NCBI RefSeq assembly: GCF_000005505.3
Contig: NC_016135.3
Span: forward strand, 13,300,613-13,364,612
Direction: 5' to 3'
DNA from: Brachypodium distachyon
Taxonomy: Eukaryota; Streptophyta; Magnoliopsida; Poales; Poaceae
DNA length: 64,000 nucleotides
Each line of letters begins with the position of its first letter. The first letter of the stretch is position 1. The notes beneath the pieces were generated by a model. That model was not told the origin of the DNA. It did no database searches and worked only from the letters and a program-made list of their open reading frames with translations. Below, one piece after another: positions 42,936 to 54,770 of this stretch. Both the position numbers and the translations under genes were made by a program.

Positions 42936-43441
42936 GTCAGGAAATCTGCTGATTCCGTAGAAGCATCGTGTTTTCACGGGAATAAAAATTCTATACATTC
43001 CCTTGCCCAGCGACCCGGTCGTTGGATCACAAGATCCATTCACGCTCAGATCACAAGCCCAGCTCCTCTGCCCACTGATTCACATCGCACGACCGCATAG
43101 GATTTTTTTTTTTCGTTTTCACGACAACGCAAGTTCAGCCTGTCTGCCTGTCCAACTGTCCAACCAATTCTTCTCGGCTTCTCGCCAGTACACCACGGCT
43201 GCCGGAACCGGGTTCAGGTGTTCTGGTCGTACCATCGAGCCAGCATCCGAGCACAGAGCCACACACGAGGCGGGCACGCCCGCCTCCGAACCACCGTTCG
43301 GTCCAGCCAGCGGGACCAGCAAACTCCGTTCCGTGCGTGGTCACACCGAAATTTCTCCCTCTCTCTCTCACTCGCCCGACCCTCCTCGTCATCTCGTCCC
43401 CTCCCCCCCCGCCGAGATCCAGGCCCCCGACACCTCCGGCC

Positions 43442-46400
43442 ATGAGCGACAGCGATGTCGACGAGGACGAGCTCCTCCAGATGGCCCTGCAGGAGCAGGC
43501 GGCGCGGGACCTCAGCCACCAGCGCCCGGGCGCCGCGAACAAGCCCGTCGTCAACCTCGTCCGCCCCCCCGCCCGCGGCGCCAACGCCCGCGGAGGGGGT
43601 GCCGCCAAGGCGCGCCAGCCCAGCCGCGGCGGGGACGAGGACGAAGACTCCGAGGTCGAGCTGCTCTCCATTTCTTCCGGCGACGAGGACGGCGCCCCCG
43701 CCCGCGAGCGCGGCCCCCCGCCGCCCCGGGGGGGCGGACGTGCCGGGGCCCGGAGGGCGGCGTCGCGGGACGATGGCGATCTCGACGACGCCGAACCCAG
43801 GAGCTGGAAACGCGTCGACGAGGCCGAGGTACGGGTTGGCGAGATCTCGATCTCTGGTGCGGCGTTTGTGTAGATCATACGCTTTGATCATCCGGACAAT
43901 TGTGTTTCTCTCGCGGGTTTCTAAAGCAACGAGCCAACGAGTAGATTTGCTTCATTTGAACAGGGTGTGATCGTGGAAAATTTAGCTAGTGTCGTGAAGC
44001 TTGTACTACCATTTCGGTTTGAACATGAGCATCGTTTTGGTTCCATATAGAGCTTGCCCAATTTAATTGCGTGGTGCACTGTGTTAGTTTCGTCGTACTG
44101 CAGAAGTGCAGAGTAGGCCTGCTTGTTTGAGCAAGGGGATTTTTGACAACCGTGCGGTTAATCATGCGAGCTGTATCCCTCATGACATTTGGAAGCTGAA
44201 CACGAGTATTACTATCACAGAATTTAAACCAGTGCTTATACTACTTTGCCAATGATGCACATGCAATGACACAACACTATTGCTCGGTTCACCACAACAA
44301 CTGCACAAGCGTGGTTATGCATACTATGCATTTCTGCTAGGTGTTTGATTTATATGTTGCTGAATATATTAATAATATTCGTTGGTTGTCCTCCAGTTGC
44401 AAATTCACGTATTTCATATACATCAAATATCTGGGTGTCTGAACTATGACTATATAGAATGATCATGTTAAAATGAATCTCTGTACTCAGCTGGGTGTCT
44501 CACTATACATCATTATCATCTTATATCTGCATTTTTTAATAATAGTTATTGAATTCTGCTTAATGCTCATCCTTCTTTCCTACATTTAGCTTGCACGCAG
44601 GGTTCGGGAAATGCGTGAAGCAAGGGCAGCTCCTAGTGCTCAAGCAATTGATCAGACAGCAGCAGCAGCTCGGAAGGCACTCACAAGTGTACAGACTTTA
44701 CCTAAAGGAGTGGAGGTTTTGGATCCATTGGGCCTCGGGTAACTATCTGGGTCATTCGAACATTTGATTAATAAACATGTTTTCTTTTGTGTTCCATAAT
44801 CATATCCCGCTTGGAAAGTATCTGTAAAGGAACTACAGTCCAGTTCATGCTCAGTTCTCACCTACCTATGCATTCTTTGCATAAAACATAGCAACTTTGA
44901 CTCCAAATTTCTTAGAGATCATTTCTATACTCCTGCAAAGATTTTAATCGGAGGCCGCGGCCGCCGCCATTTTCATTTTCTTACACGTGGAACCTTCTCA
45001 AAAAAATGTGCTAAGTTTTGAAGGACATGGCACGTAGAACGGTAACAATAGCTAGACATGTTACAGTAATTTAATTTATTTTATCCGTTGCAAAACATAG
45101 GTATTTAGCTAGTATTCTATACCTCCTGGCGTGCTGGCACTAATGCTCAGTTCTCACCTACAGTGCATCCTTTGCATCAAAATTTGCTACTTTGACATCA
45201 CGTTTATTAGAGTATTTACATATACTCCGATAAAGATTTCAATCAGTGGAAGTGCTCCGTCCACCACCATTTTCATTTTCTTACATGTGGAACCATCTAA
45301 AAAAGTGTGCAAAGTTTTCAAGGACATGGCACAGAGAACGGTAACAATAGCTACTTAGCTATACATGTTACAGTAATCTAATTTATTTACCCATAGAAAA
45401 CCACAGGTATTTAGCTAGTAGTCTAGAAATACCTGCTGGTGTGCTGGTACTAATGCTCAGTTCTCACCTACAGTGCATCCTTTGTATCAGAAAATTTGCT
45501 ACTTTGACTTCACGTTTATTAGAGTATGTAAGTAGTCTTATTCTATAAACACCTTGTGCCTTAGTATGAAGCTTATGATGGGCATCCTTCTGCTGTGCTC
45601 GTACTAATATTTCTTTCTCACCCCCTTTTGTGATTGCATATGAAGTATAAACTGGAAAAGTACTATATTCTTTGGCATGTTGTTTTCTGGATAAGTTTGC
45701 ATCTGACTTGAAGCCTACAAGGTTTTTGGTTGGAAAAGCTCAGAACTCAACTTACGGTGGCGTGTGCCGAAAAGTTGCGGAAAAGCTAGAGAAGCTAGAC
45801 GGATCAGCTTTATTGCCTTCCTTTGAGGCAACCTGTATTTTTCCATAAGACAAGGGGAGAAGCCGTTGTTTGCCAAGACATCGGTATCTGGTTGCACTAC
45901 CTATAGCTAGAAGCCTGGTTGAACAGGCCCAGTCATTGTATGAAATAATTTGAACCATAATGTGTTTCTAAACCTTATTAAAGCAATGAACATGGACTTT
46001 GATAGCAGTATATTTGAAATTTGGTTAGTAAGAAATATCAACTTTAAGAGCATTAATAGTGTTGTGCTGTGCAAGAAAATTAAGAATATTTTCTGTTTTT
46101 CTGTATCAGTGTGTCTATTTCCTTTTCATGATTGTAATGTTTGTTGTCTTACCAGTATCATGGACAATAAGTCCCTGCGACTAATCACTGATTCTTCAGT
46201 AAGTTCTCCAATTTCAAGGGAGAAGTCTCAGGGTTTGGACCCCAGTATGCGAGGTATGCCTGTTAGTCATATTCAAGATTTTTTTTCTTTGTTTGCTTGA
46301 TTGTACTTGTTTAATAGAAGGTATTCCTTGTATTTCTGCAGACAAAGTTGTATATTCTTCTCCAAATTTCGATCCCAAGGTTTTTCTTTCGTGGGTTCAC

Positions 46401-49400
46401 AAAGATACTAGTGCTGCTGATTTAGAGTCTGGTGCTCTTACCTTGAAAACTGATCTCAAAGGGAGAACACAGCAGAAAAAACAATTAGTCAAGGAGAACT
46501 TTGATTGTTTTGTCTCATGCAAAACTACAATAGATGGTAGGTACTACTTACTTGTTAGTTCTTATTGCAGCTAAATGTTCATGGAATTGAAATTCTGTGC
46601 AAACATTGCTTCTCTTTGTAACACACCAATTTTTTTCTGCAGACATCGAGTCGAAACTTAGGCAGATAGAAGAAGATCCTGAAGGTGCAGGTACTGTTCA
46701 CTTGTATTCAGTCACAACAAAAATCAGCGGTGTGGCAAATCGTGCATTCGAGCCTCTATTCGAGAGGCAGGTATACCAACTAAGCTTTCTCTGCAACTAG
46801 TTTTCATTATTTTGATTGCTATCTCTGTAAGGTTCCTTCTTGAGAGCCTTAAAGTAAACTGCCTTGCACAGGCCCAAGCTGAAAAGATCAGATCTGTTCA
46901 AGGAATGCTTCAGAGATTTCGGACACTATTTAACCTCCCAAGTGCAATTCGTGGCAACATTAGGAAAGGAGAGTATGATCTAGCTGTCAGAGAGTACCAG
47001 AAAGCAAAATCAATTGTCCTTCCTTCTCATGTAAGCCAACTTAATTTTTTCTGTCTGCACCTATTATCCAATGATTATCAGTTATGCGAATGGGCATGGA
47101 TACATTCTTATGGGTCGTAGTCGCCAATCCCCTATCATGGTTATCAACATCTGTATTTTAAAAACCTTTGGGATTTTAGTGGGAATCATGGACCAATGAT
47201 CCCCATCATATTCTCACAGCATTACAGCATTACTGTTTATTGCTCCATGTATGCTGAAGTAACGTATTCTAAGTTCTAACAACATTGCCATTATACTTTT
47301 GTGGTGCTTTCCCTTGCTGTAAGGCACCACATACCACAATTAACAGGTTTAGTGCAGTTTATATGTTTATTGCATGGTATTACAATGAACAACCTGCAGG
47401 TCGGAATACTCAAACGTGTACTTGAGGAAGTGGAGAAGGTAATGCAGGAATTCAGGGGCAAGCTTTATAAGACAATGGAAGATCCTCATCTCGACCTTGC
47501 TGAGGTTAGAGTAATGGCTTAAATAATATTTAGTGTTGGTTACAGCCATGGTTTTAAATAGCGCGTTATAACATTTAGCGGCGGCTTCCTCCAGATGCTA
47601 TACATGTTATAGCGTGCGCTATTTCAAATAGCGTTTTGTAAAATAAATATATCAAATATAGCCCAAAATTAAAGATTTCGGCATAAAAACGTACTTAAAA
47701 GTTCTCCAATCGTTCGCAAGACCAAATCCATGGCATAAATCTCTATTAGGCATAATTAAAGGACTACATGGTTTTAAAGAAACAAAGTGCGTAACATCCA
47801 CAGCCCACGGGGCAACAACATAGCATAAAGTACTCATTCCAAACTAGAGGGAGAATGCGCTGCCCTCAGGGTGGAGCTAGTTAGGGATCGCGCTCTCGTT
47901 TGAGTGTGTCAGGTTTGATATATTTTGGGCCTAGGCCTTTAGGTCGACGTGGTACTATTTGGATTTTGGATGCAAAATATTTAGCGCGTATACGAAATAA
48001 CGTATAACGCCATTTAGCGCGCTATAGCGAGGAGATAGCGTGCTATAGTGGGAATAGCGGCATAGCGAGAAAAATAGCTTAAATGTAGCGCCGGGTCTTC
48101 AGATATGCTATAGCGAGGAAATAGCGCGCTATTTAAAACCATTGTTACATCTCGAATCTATTAGACAGTAAAGATGGCTTACCTTGTGAACTTGGTTTAA
48201 GGGACTTTGAGCTTTATCAGATAGTGCAGCAATTTTGTAGCATAGTGGATAACTGTAGGATGCTGCTGGCTTTAAAACGGATTATTTAGTTATTATTACT
48301 TGTATTAGTTATACTATTTTTAGATCGAAGTTATCTGATGATTTGGTTCTACTTGTTTACTGATTCTGTTCCCAACTTTCAGCTTGAAAACATTGTCCGA
48401 CTACTGTTGGAGTTGGAACCCGAGACTGATCCAGTGTGGCATTATCTTAATATTCAGGTTACCACCGTTGACCAAAAGCTTTGTGCTATCATGTGTGCTA
48501 TCTGTCTTGTTCATATTTTCAGTGTACTTAATATGCCCATATTTTTCATCAGAATGGCAGGATTCATGGATTGTTCGAGAAGTGCAGCTTAGATCATGAA
48601 GCACGAATGGAGATTTTGCAAAATAAAATTCGTGAGAAAGTGCTATCTGATTCAAAATGGAGACAGTTGCAACAAGACTCAAATAAATCAGTAAGTGCAT
48701 TTCTTTCTGTTGTTCAGCATGTCAAGTGTTTGGTTATTCTTCCGATGTCATTTACATGGTATTCATGGCTTTTCTTTTTGTTAATGTGGCCCTTGTCTAT
48801 TTTGTTTGCATAGTTGGAAGTTGATTCTGGTGATTCTTTTCAAGATGATCAATTGTCATCAAACTTCATGGCTGAAGAGGCTGATAGTTTAAGGGCGACC
48901 TACATCCGAAGGTTAAATGTTGTACTGATGCAGCATGTTCCAGCATTCTGGAGGTTAGCATTATCTGTCTTCAGTGGAAAATTTGCCAAGGTATGGACAT
49001 GCAAAAACAGATTAGTCGCATAGTAGCGAATAAAGCGAATGATTCACCTTGAGTATATTGATGCAAGCAAATGGATTATGTTATGCTGAAACTTAGAAAC
49101 CCTTTCACCCCCCTGTTTATACAACATTAAACTCAAATGAATTTTATATAAGTTTGTTCTGATAATATTTATATGAAAATGATTCCTGATTCCTGCAGCC
49201 TGCTTCACATAGTCACATGAAAGCTAGAAGATCAATCTTATATTTATTTATTTATGCCTAAAAAAGAATTACATGGCTGTGTTTACGTATTCCTTTCAGG
49301 CAGCTGCTGGGAATGTACTTGCTGATGCTGACATGAATGCAAAATCTGGTACAAATAAAACTGACGATAAAAGTGCGGAGGCAAAGTACACAAACCATAG

Positions 49401-52400
49401 TCTTGATGAAGTTGCAAGTATGGTTTGTGCTACTGTATCTGCTTTCGACACCAAGGTAATATTTGGCAATTTTAACCCCACAAACCATGATCACTTATTA
49501 TCTGATTGTATTTTTGATTGCTTTGAAACATGCTTTGGCACAAACAGGTTCAGAATACATTCCGTGATTTTGCGGAGTGCAACATTCTTCGTCCATATAT
49601 GGGTGACGCTATAAAAGAAATAGCTAAGGCCTGTCAGACACTTGAAGGGAAGGATTCATCTCCAAGTGCTGGTACAGTCAGTACCATTATCTAAAAATTG
49701 CATATACGCAAATTTTTTCCTTGTATCCTGAATGTGCTTAACAATTATGCAGTTCAAATGTTACATGCCCTTCATTTTGAAATGACAAAGCTTTACATCC
49801 TACGACTTTGTTCTTGGATGCGGGCAACAACTAAGGAGGTATCAAAATGTGAGACTTGGGTTACTTTGTCCACCCTTGAGAGAAACAAGTCTCTCTATGC
49901 AATTTCATGCCTTCCATTTGAGTTCCGTGGAATCACAATTTCAGCAATGGACCGGATCGAATCGTAAGCCTGCTCCTTTATTTCTGTTTAATACCTTACT
50001 TTATAATTTTGTTTTGTGTTTTATGCACTTGTGCTTCAGTATTTCTGAGTCCTGTGGAGGTTTCTTTGCATTGTATTTTTTTCATTGTAGTTGACCTGTT
50101 GTAATGTTTGCATTTGACGCTTGTTTCCTTTTTGTCCACTACAATGGTGTCTAAATATTTTCCCTTTTTGTAAGTACTCCCTCTGATCCTAAATTCTTGT
50201 TGTGGTCATAGTGACAAGAATTTAGGATCGGAGGGAGTACAATATTGTTTCTAGCAACAAATGGGGGCAATCTAATTCTTATTACATCAGATGTACATAT
50301 TGCAAATTGAAACCAGCTTACACATAAACAAGACTATGTAGAGATCTTCTACCTTCATTTTGATAGTATTAAACTGCATCCTGATCTATGTTGCTTATGC
50401 CAGAATGATCTTTAATCTGAGGAGTGAGACTGCTAAGTCTTTTGACATTTCTCAACAGCTTCAGGAAATCAATGAGTCTGTTAGACTCGCATTTCTAACT
50501 TCTTTTCGGGATTTTGCGGGTATGATGTTGATTTATAGCATATTTATTTGAGTCGTTTGAAATTTGTACAATTGTTGCATCATTCTTTATTCTTACCAAT
50601 CTGTATAAACACATTAGGTTATCTGGGGACATTTGGTGGGGAATTAGCTCAGAGTAGATCAAATAAAGAGAACAATCATGTGCAGAATGGGTATATAAAT
50701 GGTACTGATAAAGAAACATCTAGCATGGATGGAGATTTGCACAAGAAGCTGTTGGTTGTTCTGAGTAACATTGGATATTGTAAAGCTGAACTTTCAGATG
50801 AACTATATAACAAATATAGGCACATTTGGTCCCCAATCAGGTACCTGACCAGCATTTCTTATTTTCTGACAGCATTCTTAATGTATATTTTATCTTCTTT
50901 TTAAAGGAGGGTTGGTATCTTTATCAGTGACAGTTTTGCTGTGACAGGGATAATGATGAGCGTAGTGCTGACATGCGAGAGCTCATGATGTCCTTCTCCA
51001 GACTTGAGGATCAAGTCCTGGAACAATATACTTGTGCAAAGGTATGGTAGACAATTCAGGACTTGGTGTTAGTTAACCAGTTTATTTATGATGTTTGAAA
51101 AATAATGATCTGTTATGACCAAAAGTGTATTCCCTTCATAATCCTGGTGTGCCAATGTTTATCTGGAAGATTTTATTTGCTGAAGAGTTGCTATGCAAAC
51201 ACCAGATATGTCATATATATTAGAGTTGTATATGCTTTACATATAACATATCTTTGTTGTGTATTTCCCCCGTTGTACAAGGGGTTTCCTGCATATTATT
51301 ACGACACCTGTATATGTATATATACTGGCCCTTGTCCTCTAGGAAATACAAGTTGCATATTTCCTCACAGTATCAAGAGTGGTATAATCTCTGAGAGGAC
51401 TAAGTAGTGGATATTTTATTTTGGTATACCATATACAAGCAATTTGATTAGAACTCATAATTACTGTAAAGGGTCAAATGTTTGTAAAATAAATAGATAG
51501 TGCTTTCTAGGCTATTGGCTTTCGAGCTTTATTTGCACATTATATTCTCTGCCTTGTTGCTCATCGTGATTTTTGTACTTTGGTTAGTCAAACTTGATCA
51601 GAAGTGCTGCACAGAGCTATCTGTTAGATTCTGGGATTAATTGGGGAGCAGCACCGGTAGTAAAGGTATGTATCATAAAGGATGACAAGTCTTATTGATG
51701 TTATGTTTATCTATCTTGTTACACTCCAATTTGATTCATTGTCCTTGCAGGGCATTCGAGATGCAACTCTTGATTTACTTCATATCCTTGTAGCCGTACA
51801 TGCAGAGGTTTCCATCAGTTTCTATTCTATGTTAATATGTTTCATTATTTTATTGTTGCAAGTTCTTTCCAGGAATAACATGCTTGAAAATGGGTAGAGA
51901 TCAAACATTTTCTTACTTTTTGGCCCATGTGCTCTTTATACCAAACTTCCGCAAAGCTTTCTATTGCGCAAGCAGCTCTGCTTCTCTTTAGCTGGCGCAA
52001 AATCTTTCTTTTTTCCTTCCAATACTAAAAAAGGATTGAAAAGGGTAAAAATTTCTTCATGTCACGAAGAATTCGATTTCTCGCATTAGGAAAAAGACCT
52101 CATTCACAAAAATATAGCACATGTTCTGTGGAAGCTACCCGTGCTTACATTTGGAAAAACTAGTACAGTTTGGTACCTCAAGTCTGTAAGGTGGCTGCTA
52201 TTGAGTACTGGACCAGGCATCTGGCAGTGACAGCTGAACCAGGACTCTTCCTTGTAACTGGATAGTTTTGGAAAGCTCCTTAATCCATGCACTATGTACT
52301 TCTTCTAGAACTCAAAGCATTGTATTTCATTCAGAGCTAAAGTTTGTGAAACCCATATTTAAGCCCAAGAAACACTGATTACAATCCCTAGGGCCTGTTT

Positions 52401-53665
52401 GTTTTCCTAAACATCAGGTATTTGTATTGCCAGTGGTTAATAGCCTGTTACCACATGCATTTCATATCTGCTTCTACCTGTTATTTAATACTCCCTCCGT
52501 TTCATAATTCTTGACGCAATTTTTTTTCTAAAATGAACGAACCTACGCACTAAAATGCGTCTAGATACATCCGTATCTAGACAAAATTGCGTCAAGAATT
52601 ATGGAGGGAGTATGTTATTTTGTATTATCTGTGTATGTGTGCTACTTGACTATAATCTATACAGTAGAATAAACCTGCTGTAGTTCCTTTCAATTAATTT
52701 TATTTCACATAGGTCTAATTTTGCCCCTGTTTTCAGGTGTACTCTGGTGCAAGGCCTTTGTTGGAGAAGACGATGAACATTTTGGTTGAGGGCTTGATCG
52801 ACATTTTTCTTAGTCTTTTCTACGAGCATAAGGCCAAGGATCTCAGACTGTTGGATGCAAATGGTTTCTGTCAGCTCATGCTTGAGGTAGTTATTTAGTT
52901 AATTTTGTTTGTCTTAAGATTAACTCTGTAAATATCCAATTAGTCAACTTAAGCATTGTCCTCTTTGTTATATGCTTGCAGCTTGAGTATTTTGAAACTG
53001 TGTTAAACACATACTTCTCAACTGAGGCACAGCAAGCTCTGAAATCCTTGCAAGAGAGTTTGTTGGAGAAAGCCTGTGAAAGTGTGGCTGAAGCCTTGGA
53101 GAATCCTGGACATCAGCGTCGACCTACTCGTGGCAGTGAAGATGCTGCATCGGATGATAAACAAGTGCCATCAGTATCACCCGATGATTTGCTTGTAAGT
53201 ACTCCAAAAAGGGCTGCTTAAGGATTCATGCCTGTCCACGAATTTATAATACACGACAAAACAAATCTACCAGAGTTCCATGACATTGATTTTGTGGAAT
53301 ATATATAAGTACGCCTTTATATTTATGGTCTTTGGATTAAGTTGGATTGAACAAATCACTCTTTAAGGAAAGCTTACTTTTGTAATGGACTATGTATAAT
53401 TGGAAATCTGTGTTTTCCTCAGGTTCTTGCTCAGCAATGTGGGAGCGATCTACTGCAAGGGGAGCTGGAGAAAACCCGATTAAATATAGCATGCTTTATG
53501 GAGTCAACTCTTCAGTCAACATCTGCACCTGCAGGCTCAAAACCTTCAGCTTATTCTTCTTACCAGGCACCAGCACCACATCACCCGGTTCAAGTCTCCT
53601 CCCCTAGTTTTAGAAGGCAGCAGACAAGTACAAATTCTCCTATAGTCTCCAGACGACGTCGATGA
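43442..53665 (+). CDS. Exocyst complex component SEC5
   Basis: 21 exons: 43442-43828, 44590-44738, 46156-46253, 46342-46536, 46643-46770, 46872-47030, 47400-47504, 48383-48457, 48553-48690, 48814-48990, 49300-49455, 49548-49671, 49753-49963, 50404-50519, 50618-50840, 50948-51041, 51588-51665, 51751-51807, 52737-52886, 52982-53194, 53423-53665. All are GT-AG; the joined frame is 1091 aa, the length expected for plant SEC5. The N-terminus MSDSDVDEDELLQMALQEQA, KPVVNLVRPP and the core (FLSWVHKDTSAADLESG, VREYQKAKSI) match SEC5. SEC5 is a subunit of the octameric exocyst that tethers secretory vesicles to the plasma membrane. Residues 1-130 are acidic and low-complexity; the rest is helical rod. 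The C-terminus is basic (SRRRR). No lesion is seen. Introns 2, 7, 13 and 18 hold repeats. Confidence 0.96.
44851..45550 (+). repeat. Triplicated ~300-bp unit in SEC5 intron 2
   Basis: TCAGTTCTCACCTAC starts copies at 44851, 45147 and 45457 (periods 296 and 310; the third is partial). Shared blocks include CCATTTTCATTTTCTTACA, GGACATGGCAC and GTAACAATAGCTA. Confidence 0.85.
47545..48141. mobile_element. Foldback/hAT-like element with TAGCG arrays in SEC5 intron 7
   Basis: Ends CCATGGTTTTAAATAGCGCG and GCGCTATTTAAAACCATTG are inverted. The subterminal regions are packed with TAGCG/CGCTA motifs. Flanks TGGTTACA (47537-47544) and TTGTTACA (48142-48149) fit a decayed 8-bp duplication, but exact ends are ambiguous by a few bases. 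Non-coding. Confidence 0.65.
50177..50237. mobile_element. Miniature 61-bp Stowaway hairpin in SEC5 intron 13
   Basis: CTCCCTCTGATCCTAAATTC pairs with GAATTTAGGATCGGAGGGAG across a loop of about 20 nt. TA duplications lie at 50175-50176 and 50238-50239. It is shorter than its relatives because most of the interior is deleted. Confidence 0.88.
52491..52610. mobile_element. Stowaway MITE in SEC5 intron 18
   Basis: CTCCCTCCGTTTCATAATTC / inverted GAATTATGGAGGGAG, TA at 52489-52490 and 52611-52612. Internal GACGCAATTTT/AAAATTGCGTC also pairs, so the whole 120 bp can fold. Confidence 0.9.
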
Positions 53666-54770
53666 ACTTGATTCTGAGAGAGCGATTGTTCATGATGTGG
53701 TCTCTTCACTAAATTTCTTTATTCATCTTGCCTTTTTTTCTCTCTCTTTCCACTCATTGTAATTAGTGTCCTGTTGTGTATTATGAATTTTGATCCATGT
53801 TTCTGGTGTTGTATGATAAAAGGGGGTACAGGTGCTGCCGAACGGGACTATCTACTTGTAAAATCTCTGGAAACTGGAATTGCTAGTAACTTGTTTTCTG
53901 AGATACCATGATAAATTACTTATCTTGAAGCCAGAGGTAATGTTTAACCAAACAATGATTCAGTTGACCGAGTATTCTAATTAGGTTGTCAGTGGGTTCG
54001 TGTACTATACTATTTTATTCTTGGTGAGTTGCCGCTCACTCAAGCAGTCACGGCTTTGATATTTTCTTTGATTTGCTAGAGTGATAATATTTCTTTGTGG
54101 AATGATATACATTTGTACAGTTGGCCTTGAACTTCGGTAACGCTATTGTGTCCTCACTAGTTTGATTTCTCACGTTTTTCTTGGATGATTTGTCTGCACA
54201 GGCTTCTCTTGCTTTTTATACTGTTTTAGTACAATGTTTTCCGGCTAACATATTACTCCGTGATTTATTCTGGTATGTTGATTTCCGTTGATCCATTGTG
54301 CCCTTTGTTTCTCGATTTGTTTATGTGTAGCCTGTAACTCGTGCACACAATATGGTTTCGTTATCACCCCATCTACTGCAGTTCCTTTGTTTATTCAAGA
54401 TCCGGCCATTGCGTGATGCACTTTCATTTGTCTTGCACTGTTGTTCGCACATGTCGCAGGCTCGAGATCCGGCTCTATATAGCGGCCACCGATGGACGCC
54501 ATGTTTTTATATTTGCCATTGAGCAGTACGCTCGCTGCCGGGCTCATGTGCTGAGCTTCTGATCCCTCTCTTGCTGGACTCTCAGGAGCACAACGTTATC
54601 CTACCAGATTGTGGCCACAGTTCGCAGCCCCGCCCACCTAGTATTAACACGTCTCCCTGTAGCCTCCCGCATGGGCGCGCGCAAGGGAGGCAGCATCAGC
54701 ATGGAGCAGCTGAAGACTAGGCCCCGCGAGTGAGCTCGCCTCGCCATCCACTCAGCCTGCCTGCTGTGCC
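53666..54770. other. SEC5 3' region and FBN5 promoter
   Basis: No gene is seen. CTATATAG near 54474-54481 is a candidate TATA element about 290 bp upstream of the fibrillin start, and the GC-rich stretch 54600-54770 is the probable leader. Confidence 0.35.

Noticed and set aside
43119..43970. Several long open frames on both strands over SEC5 exon 1
   Set aside because: High GC suppresses stops in all frames; only the frame starting MSDSDVDEDELL continues through the 21-exon gene.
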